DNA of 64,000 nucleotides. Source: Nelumbo lutea (taxonomy: Eukaryota; Streptophyta; Magnoliopsida; Proteales; Nelumbonaceae). The number at the start of each line of letters is the position of its first letter. The first letter of the stretch is position 1. The notes below the pieces were generated by a model. It was not told the DNA's origin, searched no databases, and worked only from the letters and a program-made list of their open reading frames with translations. Made by a program: the position numbers and the translations under genes. This document shows positions 50,959 to 63,721 of the stretch, in pieces. The DNA is taken from NCBI GenBank assembly GCA_022828595.1, contig JAKGHH010000004.1, positions 78,954,270-79,018,269 of the forward strand, in the 5' to 3' direction.

Positions 50959-53718
50959 ATGCAGAACGAAGAGGGTCAAAACATGGATCTGTACATCCCC
51001 AGGAAATGGTATATACAACCGTGTCTCATATTTTCTATCACCCTTAAGAGCTTGCTTATTCTTCCTGTTTTCGTCTATGTTAATTAGATATTGAAGTTTT
51101 TGTTTATTTACTACCTATGGTTTATGATTTGCAGCTCTGCCACAAATAGGCTTATTACTTCGAAGGACCATGCATCTGTCCAGATAAATATTGGGCATGT
51201 GGATGAGAATGGCATATATACTGGCCACTTTACCACCTTTGCTCTGTGTGGTTTTGTCCGAGCTCAGGTTCATCTTCTGTTCACTTTATTCGTTATAAGA
51301 ACCCCTCTTCTAAATTTAAATGTTTACAGTTATGCTGACCTTAGGGATGGTGCTCGTCCATGTTGTAATTGTACAATAATTCGTTATAATTTATTATTGA
51401 AGAACTTGGATTACTACAACATAGGCACAGAAAATTTGAAAATAATAATTGCACAATAAGGCAGAGCACTTGTATCGGTGGGTCTCAAAATACCATGTGC
51501 TTTGTGGTGTGACTGAACTGGTTTGAGAGAAAACTAAAGAAACAGAAAGCATCTCAGGGTAAAGACCGAGATGCCCCATCCAGTGTCTTGGTCTGTATGG
51601 ATATTTAGAATCTTGGGTTGAACTTTATTGTTCTCTGTATTTAAAAAGTTGAACTTGGACCTTTGTTGTCTCAGAATGGTATCTGGTCCTGGGCTCTACC
51701 CTGGCTAGCCATTTTTGACATATCTCACCATCATCAATATTGCCCCAGCTTGTTGGGGTTTTGTCTATCTGCATCTTATTTCATCATTTTATGGTTAGTT
51801 ACCCTGCTAAAGAATGGGCTGCCAAATATAGTTGTCATGATCTCAAGCTTTAAGTTCTGGCCCTTGAGTTTTGCTTTCCTCAATTTTGCATCCAAACATT
51901 TCCCAATATTGTTGGCTATTGCCATTGGTTTTCTAATGACACTACTATACCATCTCCATTGATCCAATGTAATGTATGTTATTGTTATGTAATAGCATGT
52001 TAATAGCATGTAATAGCTAGAGGTAGACATTGTTTAGTCTACGTGAAGTGACTTTGGTGAAGAGCAATTAAGGTGTCTGTCATTTGATGATGCTATGTGC
52101 TTCTGATTTCCGCAGTTTGATGAGCCTATGTGCATTTGAGATTAAGTAACATAATAAACATACTAAGTACTAACAGGTCTCTAGGTGCACTTTAATCACA
52201 CTATTTGGTCTGTAGGCTGTAGAATGTTCAAAACGCCATTTGAAATCTTAAATAGATGGTTTTGTTAAGGTTGTAAATGCAATCTTTTGTGTTGAAATTT
52301 GCCATGTATTATTTCTTGCTATAAGCATGATTTTTATTGTACTGTTGAGTATAACCACCTTTTATTAAAACAAATAAATTTGCCATGTATTATTTCTAGT
52401 GATATTAAGAGGCACTCCTAGGCGCACAGGCAAGGCGCATACCCTAAAATGCGCCTTGCCCTGGTCCTAGGTGCACCCCTTGCAAAAGCTGCATGCCTGG
52501 TGTGCCTTGCGCCTCAGCCTCAAAAGATGCAGCCCTTATTTGCTGATGTTGTTTGTCATTCATTGCAATATGATATCTTCTTAAAAGGCAATGAAAGCTA
52601 TAAAATCATTATTTTTTTATATGAGAAATAAGAATTTCAGACCCTAACATAGTCTTGTTCGGGCTTGCCTCGAGAGGCGTGGCACAAAGGCTACTCATAG
52701 AATCAAGAATGAAATATGTTTTACATCACATTAGCCACTTGAAGCAATGCAATTAAGGAAAAAAAGAGATTGTGGGTTTTACATGCTTGAAAATGCTTTA
52801 TATGTTTGCTTTTATTTTTAAATTTTCATTTGAATACGCTTTACATTTTATGTTTATCTATTTAAAATTTAGATAATAGGTTATTTAAAAACATTTATTT
52901 TAACGTTTAAGTTTATATATTTTTTTAACATTTTGTTTAATGTTTTTTTGCATTGTTTAAAAATTTTTGGCATTTGTTTGAATTTTCTGACTTTTTTTTT
53001 ATATTTACCTTTTTTTTTTGTAATTTTGCACCTTGCTTAAAAAGGTGTGCACCTCGCCTTGTGCTTTGCACCTCAGGCACAAATTGGCCCTTGCGCTTTT
53101 AAAACACTGTTTATTTCTTGGAAGAATGGTTTACTAAAGCAAATAAATTTCAGCCCCCTGTTGGCTAGTTCTCAATCATTTATTGTGTTCACTTCTACTC
53201 TTGAAAATGTTCTTTAGCACCATTGTTTTCCATTTGGGTATCTTCCGAGGATGTTTCCATAGTACACAGGTAACCATAGACACATTTTACACTTCTCATG
53301 GGAAGGTTATCGGCATTGTCTCATCCATTGTATAATGCACACTTGAAAGGTTTATGGAGGATGAAATTAGGTGAGAGTCGTAACATCATATATTTTCCTC
53401 TCCAAAATAATCAAGCAAAGATATTGCTTGGATGTCAACGGCGTTGTTATGTTTGGATAGTGCCATTTATTCTTGAGTGATCTGTTGTTGAAAAGGGTCA
53501 CAAACGCATGTATGAACTAATGTATTTATAGTTTGCTCGAATTCTTGTGTGGTACTTCCATCTTTTTTGTGCTGTTTCTTGACTGAGGTTTTCTTGTTGC
53601 TATACACTGCAACCCTATCTAAACTGATGAAAGAAAACCAATGGTTTTGCAGGGAGATGCTGACAGTGCACTGGATCGTCTCTGGCAAAAGAAGAAAATC
53701 GAAGTTCGACAGCAGTAA
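50959..53718 (+). CDS. 40S ribosomal protein S21e, copy B3
   Basis: Exons 50959-51008, 51135-51267 and 53653-53718, total 82 codons plus TAA. Intron borders are GT-AG (126 and 2385 nt). The protein matches B1 and B2 except near the C-terminus, where GTC has become ATC, giving KKKIEVRQQ instead of KKKVEVRQQ, a conservative change. The promoter is of the paired site II plus telo-box type shared with B1. A leader intron is likely: donor after CCTCTG near 50521, acceptor CTGCCAG about 50925. There is nothing to suggest loss of function. Confidence 0.93.
52397..53108. mobile_element. hAT-type MITE in RPS21e intron 2, copy B3
   Basis: Counterpart of 40877-41606, with TAGTGATATTAAGAGG and TTTTAAAACACTG ends, flanked by ATTATTTC and TTTATTTC. 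Confidence 0.78.
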
Positions 53719-54274
53719 GCAGAGATGATTGGCTGATTGCTGCTGGTGTTTTGCTCCTGTTTGGAGACTTTGATAATAGATTCATTGAACATTTTACCAA
53801 AGGATTGAGTATGAGTTCTAGTTCAGTTGTTGAGCTTTTTTTTTTTTTTTTTGCAGTTAATCAGTGACGTGGATTGGATGTTGTTGACAAATATGTTTGT
53901 GGAATGATGAAGAATGGTGTAGTGGTTATAGAAGACATCTATTCTTGAGTAATTTTGATAATGACCTTTGCATTTTTTTGTGGTGCATGATACTCTGCTT
54001 TCTATCCTTCCTCGGGCTCCATACAAATGTAATGTGACGATCCCACGTGACATTTTGCTGGTTAAGGTCATTTAACATGTCCTAGATTGATAGAACTCCA
54101 TCCCCATCGTTGGTGAGTCTGAATCTGCTGTCCAGAGACCACAGCACATTGCTGACCACAGCATAGCATATCTGGACGAAACTTTTGCTGTACACACTTT
54201 TGGCAGCCTGGGCTGTCAACAGCACCCTCCATGACTGGCACTTTTTCAGTCCACCCTTACACCTCAGCAATGCA

Positions 54275-56364
54275 TTATTTGGGCGTGGGCAAGGTTTAAA
54301 AGTGTTGGGATATGTTTTGGATACATATGGATATGGATGAAAAATCAATATAAAATTTAATTAAATCTTAAAAAATATATTACTAGTTATATTTACATAT
54401 TTTATATGATTGCAAATAAGTTATTTAAATTTAAAATATCATAATTCAATGATTTATATTAAGTGTGATATATAGGAGACAATTGGTAATCATTGAAAAA
54501 TGATGGAATAATTAAAATGTAAAAGAACAAAAAAAAAAAAAGTAAAATGTGAATGCCAATTTTCAAAAACCAATATAATTAAAATGTGTATAAAATTTTT
54601 AATAATTAATTCTAGTATTTATTAATAAAAACTTTTCACTCATTAAGAAAAGTGAAAATTTATTTAAAATTAAAAAATACATATGATCGTAGCAAACAAA
54701 TATGTGTGGTTCAATGGTGAATTTGTGGTTGTTAAAATCAAGTAGCCAAGTTTCAAATCTTGCTATAACTAAAATTTCAAGTTTTTACACTAAAAAAATG
54801 AAATTAATAATAGGGGACCATTAATTACAGTAATTAATGAGAGAATTTGAATTAGGCGCTAAAATTTAAATTTAAATTTAAATTTGTTTTGGAGTAATTG
54901 GCTAATTAATGAAAGAGAAATTATACTTAAATAAACGATATTAATGAGATATTCAATATTAAATATGGATTAATGATATAGACCCAAATTGTATCGGACT
55001 ATTTTGGGTCTATATCGGTCAATAGAGATTCGAAACAGCCCAATACAGGATCGTATAAGCCGATACGTACTAAAAGAAACGGAATGAATGATTTATACAC
55101 GTTGCGCATATCGGGTTCTTGTCAGAACAATACGTATTAGCCAATACAGACTAATATGTTGTGATATTTTGAACCTTGAGAACAGGTTGGTTCATGAGAG
55201 ACCCCGTGGATTGGTGAATGTCAAGCTTTTTCTTTGGCTTTATGGAAAATGGAATCACTAGGGAAGCAGGATTCATGTAGCCTATCCCATATAGCTAGAA
55301 TAGAGATTATCTTGGACTACCTTTTTCTTTTCATGTATACATAGGAAGGCCGATATCGTAATCTAATTTACCCAAATTCATCTCTAGCCATTAGGGGTCT
55401 GCAAGCCTTAGAAATTGTTCCTATTAAAAGCAATGATCTTATTAGTTCAGCCATTTCAGATGTTATTGAACTGTCCTGAGTTTTATTGAATTGTCTTGAG
55501 TTTTTATATGCTTACTAGCGGGTACCTATGCAATGCATAGGATTTATCAAAGAAAAGTGAGATACTAGAAATTAATAATTTTAGTAATTTGTTATAAAAA
55601 TAATTTTGTAATTTAGATTAATTATATTAACATTTTTAATAAAAATAGTAAATTATTGTTAATTACTTAATAATTAATTATTTTTTCATATTATCTATTA
55701 GTATTTTATTTTATTTATTTTAATTTATTAATACTTAAATGTTATAATCAAATTGATCTATAGATTAACTTTTCTATTCATAATTAAATTAATCTAAGCC
55801 CAGGCTCAAGGTTTAATATTTTAGATTGGATTCCGGTTAATCTTCAACCTGACCCAACCCCCAAATGTTACCCTAAAGAGCAATGTGAAATTCATAATTA
55901 GACTGAACCAAAACTAAGCACAACCCATGCATGCATTATTTTTGGATTTTTAACTATCTTTAAATAAAAATTATTAATATTGAACCCGAAGGATCTATGG
56001 GGGATAAGTTAACCTCATTGTGTAGCATAATGAACCAAAAAACATAAAAGATCTAAGGCTAGATTTTGATAGTGTATTAACAATTTTATAGGTTGTGTAG
56101 TTGAACCCTACCCATACTAGCATAATAATATTTGTCTCGGCTTGGGATAGGAATAGGCTTGCCCGTGTTAATTATAAAACTATGACAAGTGGGGGGATGG
56201 GGGGGGTTCATGGTGGGGACCATATTCCTTGTCCCTAATCTCGACTTTGAAACAAATCACCATCCTTGACCTTGATCCCCTCTATGGATAAATATGACCT
56301 TCCATCCTCAATTCCTAACAGAGATGGATTCTTTATCAGGAACATGAATCCTTAAAATTTTAAA
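54275..56364. other. AT-rich intergenic DNA
   Basis: 54291-55178 has CAAGGTTTAAAAGTG at one end and TTTTGAACCTTG at the other, with GATACG-type words inside; this suggests an old MITE, but no target duplication was found. 55500-56000 is AT-rich. No gene was recognised. Confidence 0.5.
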
Positions 56365-56373
56365 TTGAAATTA

Positions 56374-56868
56374 GGGTAAAATACAAAAATTTCCCTTAAA
56401 GTTTCTAACAATCATAAAAACCTCCCCTATAGTTTCATTTTAAAAAATATCTTCCTTGAACTTTTGAGAAACTCAACAAAAACCTCCCTTCACCTTCCCA
56501 TACGGAAAAAGTTAGATTGATGCACCCGTTTTTTCTAAATACCCAATCTACCCTTTTATAAATTATTTTACATACAAAAATACTAAAATAGTCATATTTT
56601 AATTTGATAAAACCTCTTTTAACAGTCATCTTCTAACATTTTTGTTGAGTTAAAACAGGGCTATTTCGGTAATTTTGTATTTAAAATAATTTATAAAAGG
56701 GTAGAATAGGCATTTGGTAAAATTGGTGCATCAGTTTAACGTTTTCCGTATGGGAAGGTGATGTAAGGGAGGTTTTTGCCGAGTTTCTCAAAAGTTTAGG
56801 GGAGGTATTTGTTAAAAAGAAATTATAGGGGAAGTTTTTATGATTGTCAAGGTTTTTGTATTTTACCC
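56374..56868. mobile_element. Mutator-type foldback MITE
   Basis: 495 bp that is almost one long inverted repeat with arms of nearly 240 bp. It starts GGGTAAAATACAAAAATTTC and ends TTTTTGTATTTTACCC, and both arms share CCTTCCCATACGGAAAA and CTACCCTTTTATAAATTATT in opposite orientation. The flanks TTGAAATTA (56365-56373) and TTAAAATTA (56869-56877) match at 8 of 9 positions. It is noncoding. Confidence 0.87.
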
Positions 56869-56946
56869 TTAAAATTATTTTTATAAAATATATTTACTTA
56901 AAATGAGGGAATTTTTTAAAATATAAAAGTATTTTAAATATATTTT

Positions 56947-57028
56947 GATATATATATATATATAATTGGGGTTAGGGTGGGGCGATGTATATATATATAT
57001 ATATAATTGGGGTTAGGGCGGGGCGATG
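56947..57028. repeat. 41-bp tandem duplication with TA tract
   Basis: Two copies of a TA-dinucleotide tract followed by ATTGGGGTTAGGG(T/C)GGGGCG and ATG. It is a local duplication, with GGGGTTAGGG only once per unit. Confidence 0.85.
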
Positions 57029-57587
57029 AATTCACTCCCCCATCTTCACCCCCGTCCTCGATTGGGTATCACTATCAATCATTGTCCTTGCCAAGGCAAT
57101 CCCATCCCTGACCTGATATTGAGTGCCCAATAAGACGGGGAACATTATCCCTATTCATATTCAAATCTTATTAATTCATTAATTGTTAGAAAACTATAAT
57201 TTAAAACTTAATTACTAAAATTAATAAAAATATTAAATTTTAACAAATTTTAACTAGCAACTACTAAAAATTAAGAAATTAATAAAATTAGTAAGTCATA
57301 AATTAAAAATTAACTTGCATTTGAATTTTATTTAAAAATAGCTAATAAGAATAATAATAATAATAAGTAAAAAATTTATTAAAAATAATAAAATAAACCA
57401 CTTACATTCTACATAAAATACTAATAATAGCCTAATTATAAATGCCATATGACTCCTACTAAGGGATGATCATTTATAACTTAGCCCAAACATGGCTAGG
57501 CCTACAAATTTTTGGGCTCAAGCAAATATTTTTTTTCTAAGATAGGTCTAGTTTAGATCTATCCAACCCCACACATAAGGCGGACAA

Positions 57588-58069
57588 TAGGACTGGAGAT
57601 AACTTGGGTTCATATTAAATCCAACTACATCCACATCTACTTTGGATTATGAAATCCTTTGATCCGCATTTGCATCCGATTATTATGTCAGCTTTGGATC
57701 ATATTTGGATTTAATTTGCAACCATCTTATACTGTTTAAAATGACCAAAAAATTAAATAGTTTTAAGAAAATCAATTATTTTAAAATATATATGTATATA
57801 AATGTATTAAGTATACAATATAAAGTTTATCAATTGTAAAGTTTATATATATATATATATATCATTATATATTATATAATATATTATATGTATACATAAT
57901 TATACTACATATATACATAAAATAATAAATTTTTATTGGACTTGAATTTTAGTTAAATCAAATAGGGCTAAATTTGTATCTAATCTCATTATTAATTGGG
58001 TGCAAGTTCTAACATCCAAATTTGGAGTCAAATCAGCTATTAGATTTTTGGAATCCATTGACAGCTCTA
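57588..58069. mobile_element. hAT-type MITE
   Basis: Starts TAGGACTGGAGATAAC and ends ATTGACAGCTCTA. The flanks GCGGACAA (57580-57587) and GCGGGCAA (58070-58077) match at 7 of 8 positions. The interior has ATCCAA-rich words and a TA tract. Confidence 0.78.
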
Positions 58070-58077
58070 GCGGGCAA

Positions 58078-60793
58078 GGCCTGAGCTATATAGGTATATA
58101 GATAAGCCCTATTTTTTGGATTTGGACTTGAATGAATGATAAGAGGGATTGTTTTTGGTCTCAGAATTATGAGCCTGATTGATACTTAACAGTGCCATTG
58201 TTCAATAGAGTGAACCATAATATAAATTAATCTGAACATATGGCTGGAAGGATAATCATAATTTAGTTAGCCCGACAACTCATGTGGACTCAATTCATAC
58301 CATTAACCATTGTGCAGGTTTCAGTTTTCTTTATCATTCGACTTTTCACCAAAAAGGCTGAAAACAACTTCCACATTAGAGAGAGAGAGAAACTGATTTA
58401 TGGCCAACAAAGACGAGGCGCCATTCAGTCCAAGCCTAATTTTACATCCCTTTTGCAGAAAAGCATAAAAAAGACCAGAAGGAAAGGGCCCATTTAGGAA
58501 TAAGGATTCTTTTGTCGTTATGCCTATAAGGCTATAAACAAATCTCTTTCTTTTGTCAAAATAATAATTTCCAAATAAATAGAAAGAAAAGAAAAGAGGG
58601 ATCAAAGAATATTAGTATGCATGTTGATTTCTCCTTTTTCCTCTTCACTCCTTTGTGACTTTTGTGGCCCAAAGGCTGTTAGTTAGTCCATGTATTCCAT
58701 AATGCTCTGGCTCTGTGCTGTACAGACTATTGAAAGTTGTTCACTGTGGTTTTCTTGTCCTTGTTTCTGCATGTTGCCATCATTTAGAGTAGTAATGGGG
58801 GTGGCCGGAGGGGTGGAGATGTTAGTACTTTAGAACCAGTTGGGCTTTCAGGAAAGTTCCGTCACATATGGACATCTGCAGTTCTTCAAATGGTGGGGAG
58901 AATGTCAGAATGTTCTTTAGATGCATGCAACTGGACTGATTGAATGCCTGATAGAAGGCACCACCCAATCACAGATTTCAAGGGTTGGATGATACAGGGA
59001 GCTTAATTTCAATATTGGGTTTGGGGGGTCATCAGAGTATCTGGAATTGCCCCATTAGTCTAGTACATCATGCTCTACTTTCTCATTCAATTCATTACTG
59101 CATCTTCCTTTCAACTAGAAAATAGTGTGTGAGTTCTGAAGCACTAGCACTATTATTCCCTTGCCAGAATTCATGGATTAGTGGGGGAGGTGAGGGTCAG
59201 GGTCCCTCAAACGTACTACTGGTTGAAAAAATGGCCAAAAAGGAGATGCGCACCAATCCATCTACTTGAATGAGACATGCTTTAAAGATGTGGATTAAGA
59301 CTTTTGTCAATCCATGGCCAATTTGGATAAGGATGTTTGCTCCTGTACATTTCATCCATCCCATTCTATTTCTTTTCTCTGACCAGATGTCAGTGCTATG
59401 AAAGTTGATAGAATTACTTCAAATCCAATTTCATTAAATCCAAATGATGGTAAGGACTATCTTTTTAATTTGATGAATTCATGGATATTCGAATGACCCT
59501 TTTTATAATTTCAACTTGGGTTTATTTTTTATGGCTTTGGGGGCTGTTGGTTTTCTTAATTAACCATAGAAGTGCAATCAGGAAATGTTTCTTTTCCATT
59601 ACTGTGATGAAAATTTCTTTCTCTATCAGTACTTACACTTTATTCAGGCATGGAAAGATGCAACGGGGTGAATTGCATGGGTAGCCACCATTTTGAACTA
59701 GATATGAGCAATCTCTTCCCTGATGCTTAGGTATATTTCATACTATTTATGTTAGGAAAGTGTCGTATTTTTCAGATATCTAGAGTTCTGGAGTGAGATT
59801 CTTTGGATCGATGGTTACTGTCATTGCTACTTGGAAAAAATGACTGAATTGAATGGATTGAATTATGGTCTCTCCATCGATTTTCAAAACATTGCCATTG
59901 TTACACATAGATGTCTTGTATTTGAAGTGTAAACTCTAAGTGAGACAAAAATGGGAGATTTTACGAGAACTTACATACTTTAGTGGGAAGAAGCAGCATC
60001 AAATCTGAACATTTCTAAACTGATTAACATTCAACACTTCTCCTGTAAGTTTTTTATTTGTTTCTATATATTGTTTTGAGGGCTGAGGTAGGTGATTGAT
60101 TTGGTTGATGGGAATAAGTGGGTACCTGCCCTTATCTTCCTTGATGGGGCGGGTATTTTTGCTTGAAGGATAGGTTTTGGAATTCTATAAGTATGATTAC
60201 GAGTAAGGTATGGTATTAGGTTAAATCCGATCTTTTTATGTAGTAGATATTAAATATAATAATATTTTGAATTTTATGTATAAGAATAATTGATAGATTA
60301 TGTATTTTTTACATGTCTTAATCAAATAATTAAAAATTTTATTGTATATATATTATTTCACAATTTCACTTATTTAATTTATTATTTATATATAATAAAA
60401 AATTAGATGTAGATTCTTGAAATCCAATCCATTACGGTTTTTGAAACATGTACAGGTTTGAAGGACTACGAAGACGAATAAGGTCTACACTTTAGAAAAC
60501 CCTTCTCGATTTGGGTGTCGTCATATCTTCTACACGGCCATTCTTGCTTTTGCTCATCAATGGGTCGTAGAAAAACTGCACAACTTGGATACAAACCGGT
60601 AGAAATCAATCAAGTTGGTCTACCGCCATAACTTCAGGAGTGAAGCCAATTATTTTGCACCAGTCGATCAAGAAAAGCTCTTGAGGGCCCACAGTACTGG
60701 CAGAATCAAATCGTATTAGAGATGCGTAAGAAAATTGATCAGTCATGGGTATAATTTAGTAATCAGAATAATATCTTAGCCAGAGACTATTAT
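58078..60793. other. Upstream region of the GH3 gene
   Basis: Mixed composition with no confident gene. GAGACA (reverse of the auxin-response core TGTCTC) occurs at 59272-59277 and 59942-59947; two hits in 2.7 kb are close to chance. A short splice-bounded segment near 59391-59450 reads VSAMKVDRITSNPISLNPND but has no recognised homology. Confidence 0.45.
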
Positions 60794-60801
60794 TATAAAT
60801 A
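60794..60801 (+). promoter_or_regulatory. TATA box of the GH3 gene
   Basis: TATAAATA, 96 bp upstream of the ATG at 60890. Transcription from about 60825 would exclude the in-frame ATG at 60812. Confidence 0.65.
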
Positions 60802-60889
60802 GACCCACATTGTGGAAGGTTTCTGTTTTCTTTTCTCTACTTCTACCTTTGTATTTGCTCTCTTAATTTTATCTCTCTCTCTCTCTCAT

Positions 60890-63418
60890 ATGGATGGGAA
60901 GAAGTTAGAGTACAAAGGGGAGGAGGCACTGAAGGAACTGGAGAAGTTAATAGAGAGGACTGGGGAAGTTCAGGAGAACCTTTTAAAGGACATCTTGATG
61001 AAAAACAAGAACACTGAGTACTTGAACAAGTATATGAAAGAACCCACCGAGGTGACAACGTTCAAGCGTCTTGTTCCGGTCGTTACTTACGCTGATATCC
61101 AGCCATACATTCAGAGAATCGCCAATGGTGAAGACTCTTCCCTTATATCCGGCCAAACCATAACTGAGATGCTACGCAGGTGGGTCTGTTTGTCTTTCTC
61201 TCTCAGATGGACTTGGAATTTGGAAGTTGAAACTTGAAAGAGATGACACAAACACAGGCACATACATGCACACCCCACATGAAGATTAAGAAGAAATGAG
61301 AGAAAAATCCACACAAAGAGACAACCCAAATAGAGAGTGGAAGCAAATAACACTCCTTAGTCTTCATTGCAATATGCTAGTTAGCCATTTTAGAGCTTTA
61401 TATATGGTGTTATGGTCTATATTCTTTGTTTTGTTATGTTTGAGATGGAGTCCCCTTATGTATTATATTGCTGTTTACGGTTCTTAATTACCAGTTCTGG
61501 GACTTCGGCTGGAGAGCAAAAGCTGATGCCGTCGATCGCAGAGGATCTTGACCGTCGAACCTTTTTGTATAATCTCATTATGCCGATCATGAACCAGTAA
61601 GACTTTCCAGTTTCCATATTTGCATTAACGTCCAATCTGCCTAGCTATAACGTAGACAATTGATATTTGATGGATATGGTGGACCTATATATAAATCAAA
61701 ACAGTCCACTAAAAAGCCAACAAATCCCTACAAAAGCTTTTTTGGTCCAGCCACCGGGCACCGATTCAGGCATTCTCAATCCAAACCTGGTCAATTGTTC
61801 ATTATTTGACCATGAAGGTTGTTGATTCCTGTAGTTTGAATGTTTGATTGATTAACCAGGTCTCTCTCTCTATTGGCTCTCTTTCCCTGCAGGTATGTCC
61901 CAGGCCTCGACAAGGGTAAGGCCATGTACCTCTACTTTGTGAAGAGTGAGACGCCGACACCCTCCGGCCTACCCACACGGCCTGTCCTGACCAGTTATTA
62001 CAAGAGCAAACACTTCAAGTGTCGACCGCCGGACCCTTTTAACGACTACACCAGCCCCGACCAGGCCATCCTTTGCACTGATAACAAGCAGAGCATGTAC
62101 TGCCAACTCCTAACCGGCTTAGTCCACCGACATCAAGTGTTACGTCTTGGAGCTGTGTTTGCGTCGGCCTTCCTCCGAGCCATTAGCTTCCTTGAGCGCA
62201 ACTGGGTACACTTGTGCAATGACATAAGAACTGGTTCTCTCGACTCTACCACAATAGTCGATCCCGGATGTCGAACAGCCGTGTCAGACGTGCTAAGGTC
62301 ACCCAACCCACTTCTTGCCGATGAGATCGAGGCCATCTGTAGGTGTAAATCATGGAAGGGGATACTGTGTCAGTTATGGCCTAGAGCCAAGTACATTGAA
62401 GCTGTAGTCACTGGGACCATGGCCCAATACATACCGGCCCTCAATTTCTACAGTGGAGGGAAGCTACCTTTGGTCTGCACCATGTACGCTTCATCTGAGT
62501 GTTACTTCGGCGTCAACTTGAATCCCTTATGTGATCCTGCAGAAGTGTCATACACTCTTTTACCCAACATGGGTTACTTTGAGTTCATCCCCTTGGGTGA
62601 CAACGGGCGATTATTGCTGATGATGGACGCCGGCAATGAAGAAGAAGTAGTGCCAGTTGATAAGCTGGTCGATCTTGCCCATGTTAGACCTGGCTGCTAT
62701 TACGAACTTGTCGTTACAACCTTTGCTGGTAAGTCAGTCAAGCATTGATTGATTAGTAAGAGAATAATCCTAAATTAAACCTGACTAAAGCAAATTAAAA
62801 CTGATTCTTCTTCTTTGTTGGGACTTGGGAGTAGGACTTTATAGGTATCGCATCGGAGATGTGCTCCAGGTGACCGGATTTTACAACCGCGCTCCACAGT
62901 TCCGATTCATCTGCCGGCGGAATGTTGTATTGAGCATCGACACCGATAAGACGAACGAAGAGGACCTTCACAAGAGCGTGTGCATGGCGAAGAAGCTGTT
63001 AGAACCATACAATGCTCTACTTGTAGAGTACACTAGTTATGCTGATACGTCGACCATACCTGGGCACTACGTGTTGTACTGGGAGGTGCTGCACCTGCAG
63101 CACTCATCGACGACCAACGGTGTGATATCTCTGTTTGATGCTCACCTCCTGCCGGAGTGCTGCTCTACGGTAGAGGAGTCACTTGATTATGTGTATAGAC
63201 GATGCCGTGCATACGATAAGTCTGTGGGTCCCTTGGAGATACGCTTGGTGGGGGCAGGGACATTCGATGCGTTGATGGACCTTTGCATTAGCCAGGGGGG
63301 TTCGATCAATCAATACAAGACTCCGAGGTGCATCAAGTCTACTGCTGCACTTGAGTTGCTCAACTCTAGGGTTAAGGCTTGCTTCTTTAGCCCAAGGGAT
63401 CCAACATGGATCCCATAA
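60890..63418 (+). CDS. GH3 family acyl acid amido synthetase (group II, auxin-type)
   Basis: Four exons: 60890-61179, 61495-61596, 61893-62728 and 62835-63418, all with GT-AG borders, encode 603 residues, the usual GH3 length. GH3 enzymes adenylate an acyl acid and join it to an amino acid; group II members conjugate indole-3-acetic acid and so lower free auxin in the cytosol. Motifs: SSGTSAGE (97-104, phosphate loop split by intron 1), YASSECYFG (329-337) and LYRYRIGDV (411-419), plus [17 protein letters not shown] near the C-terminal domain. [12 protein letters not shown] and [11 protein letters not shown] are typical of group II. The start at 60890 is chosen because the TATA box lies between it and no other start. 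The upstream in-frame ATG at 60812 would add a hydrophobic stretch that is a by-product of a CT repeat. The amino-acid substrate cannot be read from sequence. Confidence 0.95.
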
Positions 63419-63453
63419 TTTAGCTATAAGTTATTCATAATCAAATGTACTTA

Positions 63454-63718
63454 GGACCCGTTTGGTTTGCAGGAACAGGGGTCTGGAATTGGAATCGGAA
63501 TGAGCTAACTGTTTGGTTGGATGGAATAGGAATCTCATTCCTATTCCTGCTGGAATGACATTCCCCCATTTGAGGGAATGGCCATTTCCTATCCCTCCCT
63601 TGAGAATGAAATCTTATTTCTGCTGATTTTAATTTCCATTCCTGCCTGAACCAAACAGACAATGAAAATTGATCATTCTGATTCTGATTCCGATTCCAAT
63701 TATGAACCAAGCGGACCC
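63454..63718. mobile_element. Tourist-like MITE (GGAAT-rich family), copy 2
   Basis: Starts GGACCCGTTTGGTTTGC and ends GAACCAAGCGGACCC, flanked by TTA (63451-63453, 63719-63721). It lies 35 bp after the GH3 stop codon, so it probably falls in the 3' untranslated region or just beyond, and may supply the transcript end. Confidence 0.78.
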
Positions 63719-63721
63719 TTA

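Larger units (their letters stand above)
48671..54274 (+). repeat. Unit B copy 3
   Basis: About 5.6 kb, inverted match to B1. It includes the first part of the hAT gene, the G-beta fragment, repeat ends, RPS21e promoter and gene, and 3' flank. The hAT continues past the shared edge here (48671 downward), whereas in B1 it is cut, so B3 looks closer to the original. Confidence 0.85.

Noticed and set aside
56965..57028. GGGGTTAGGG as a possible interstitial telomere
   Set aside because: Only one such word per 41-bp unit and just two units; it is a local tandem duplication, not a telomeric array.
59391..59452. Possible short exon with splice-like borders (SNPISLNPND)
   Set aside because: About 60 nt, no recognisable protein family and no neighbouring exon could be linked to it.
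59272..59947. Auxin-response elements upstream of GH3
   Set aside because: Only two isolated GAGACA hits, about 950 and 1620 bp upstream, at a frequency expected by chance; not called as features.
60812..60889. Signal peptide on the GH3 protein
   Set aside because: It depends on an ATG that lies upstream of the expected transcription start and on a CT repeat read in frame; GH3 enzymes are soluble.
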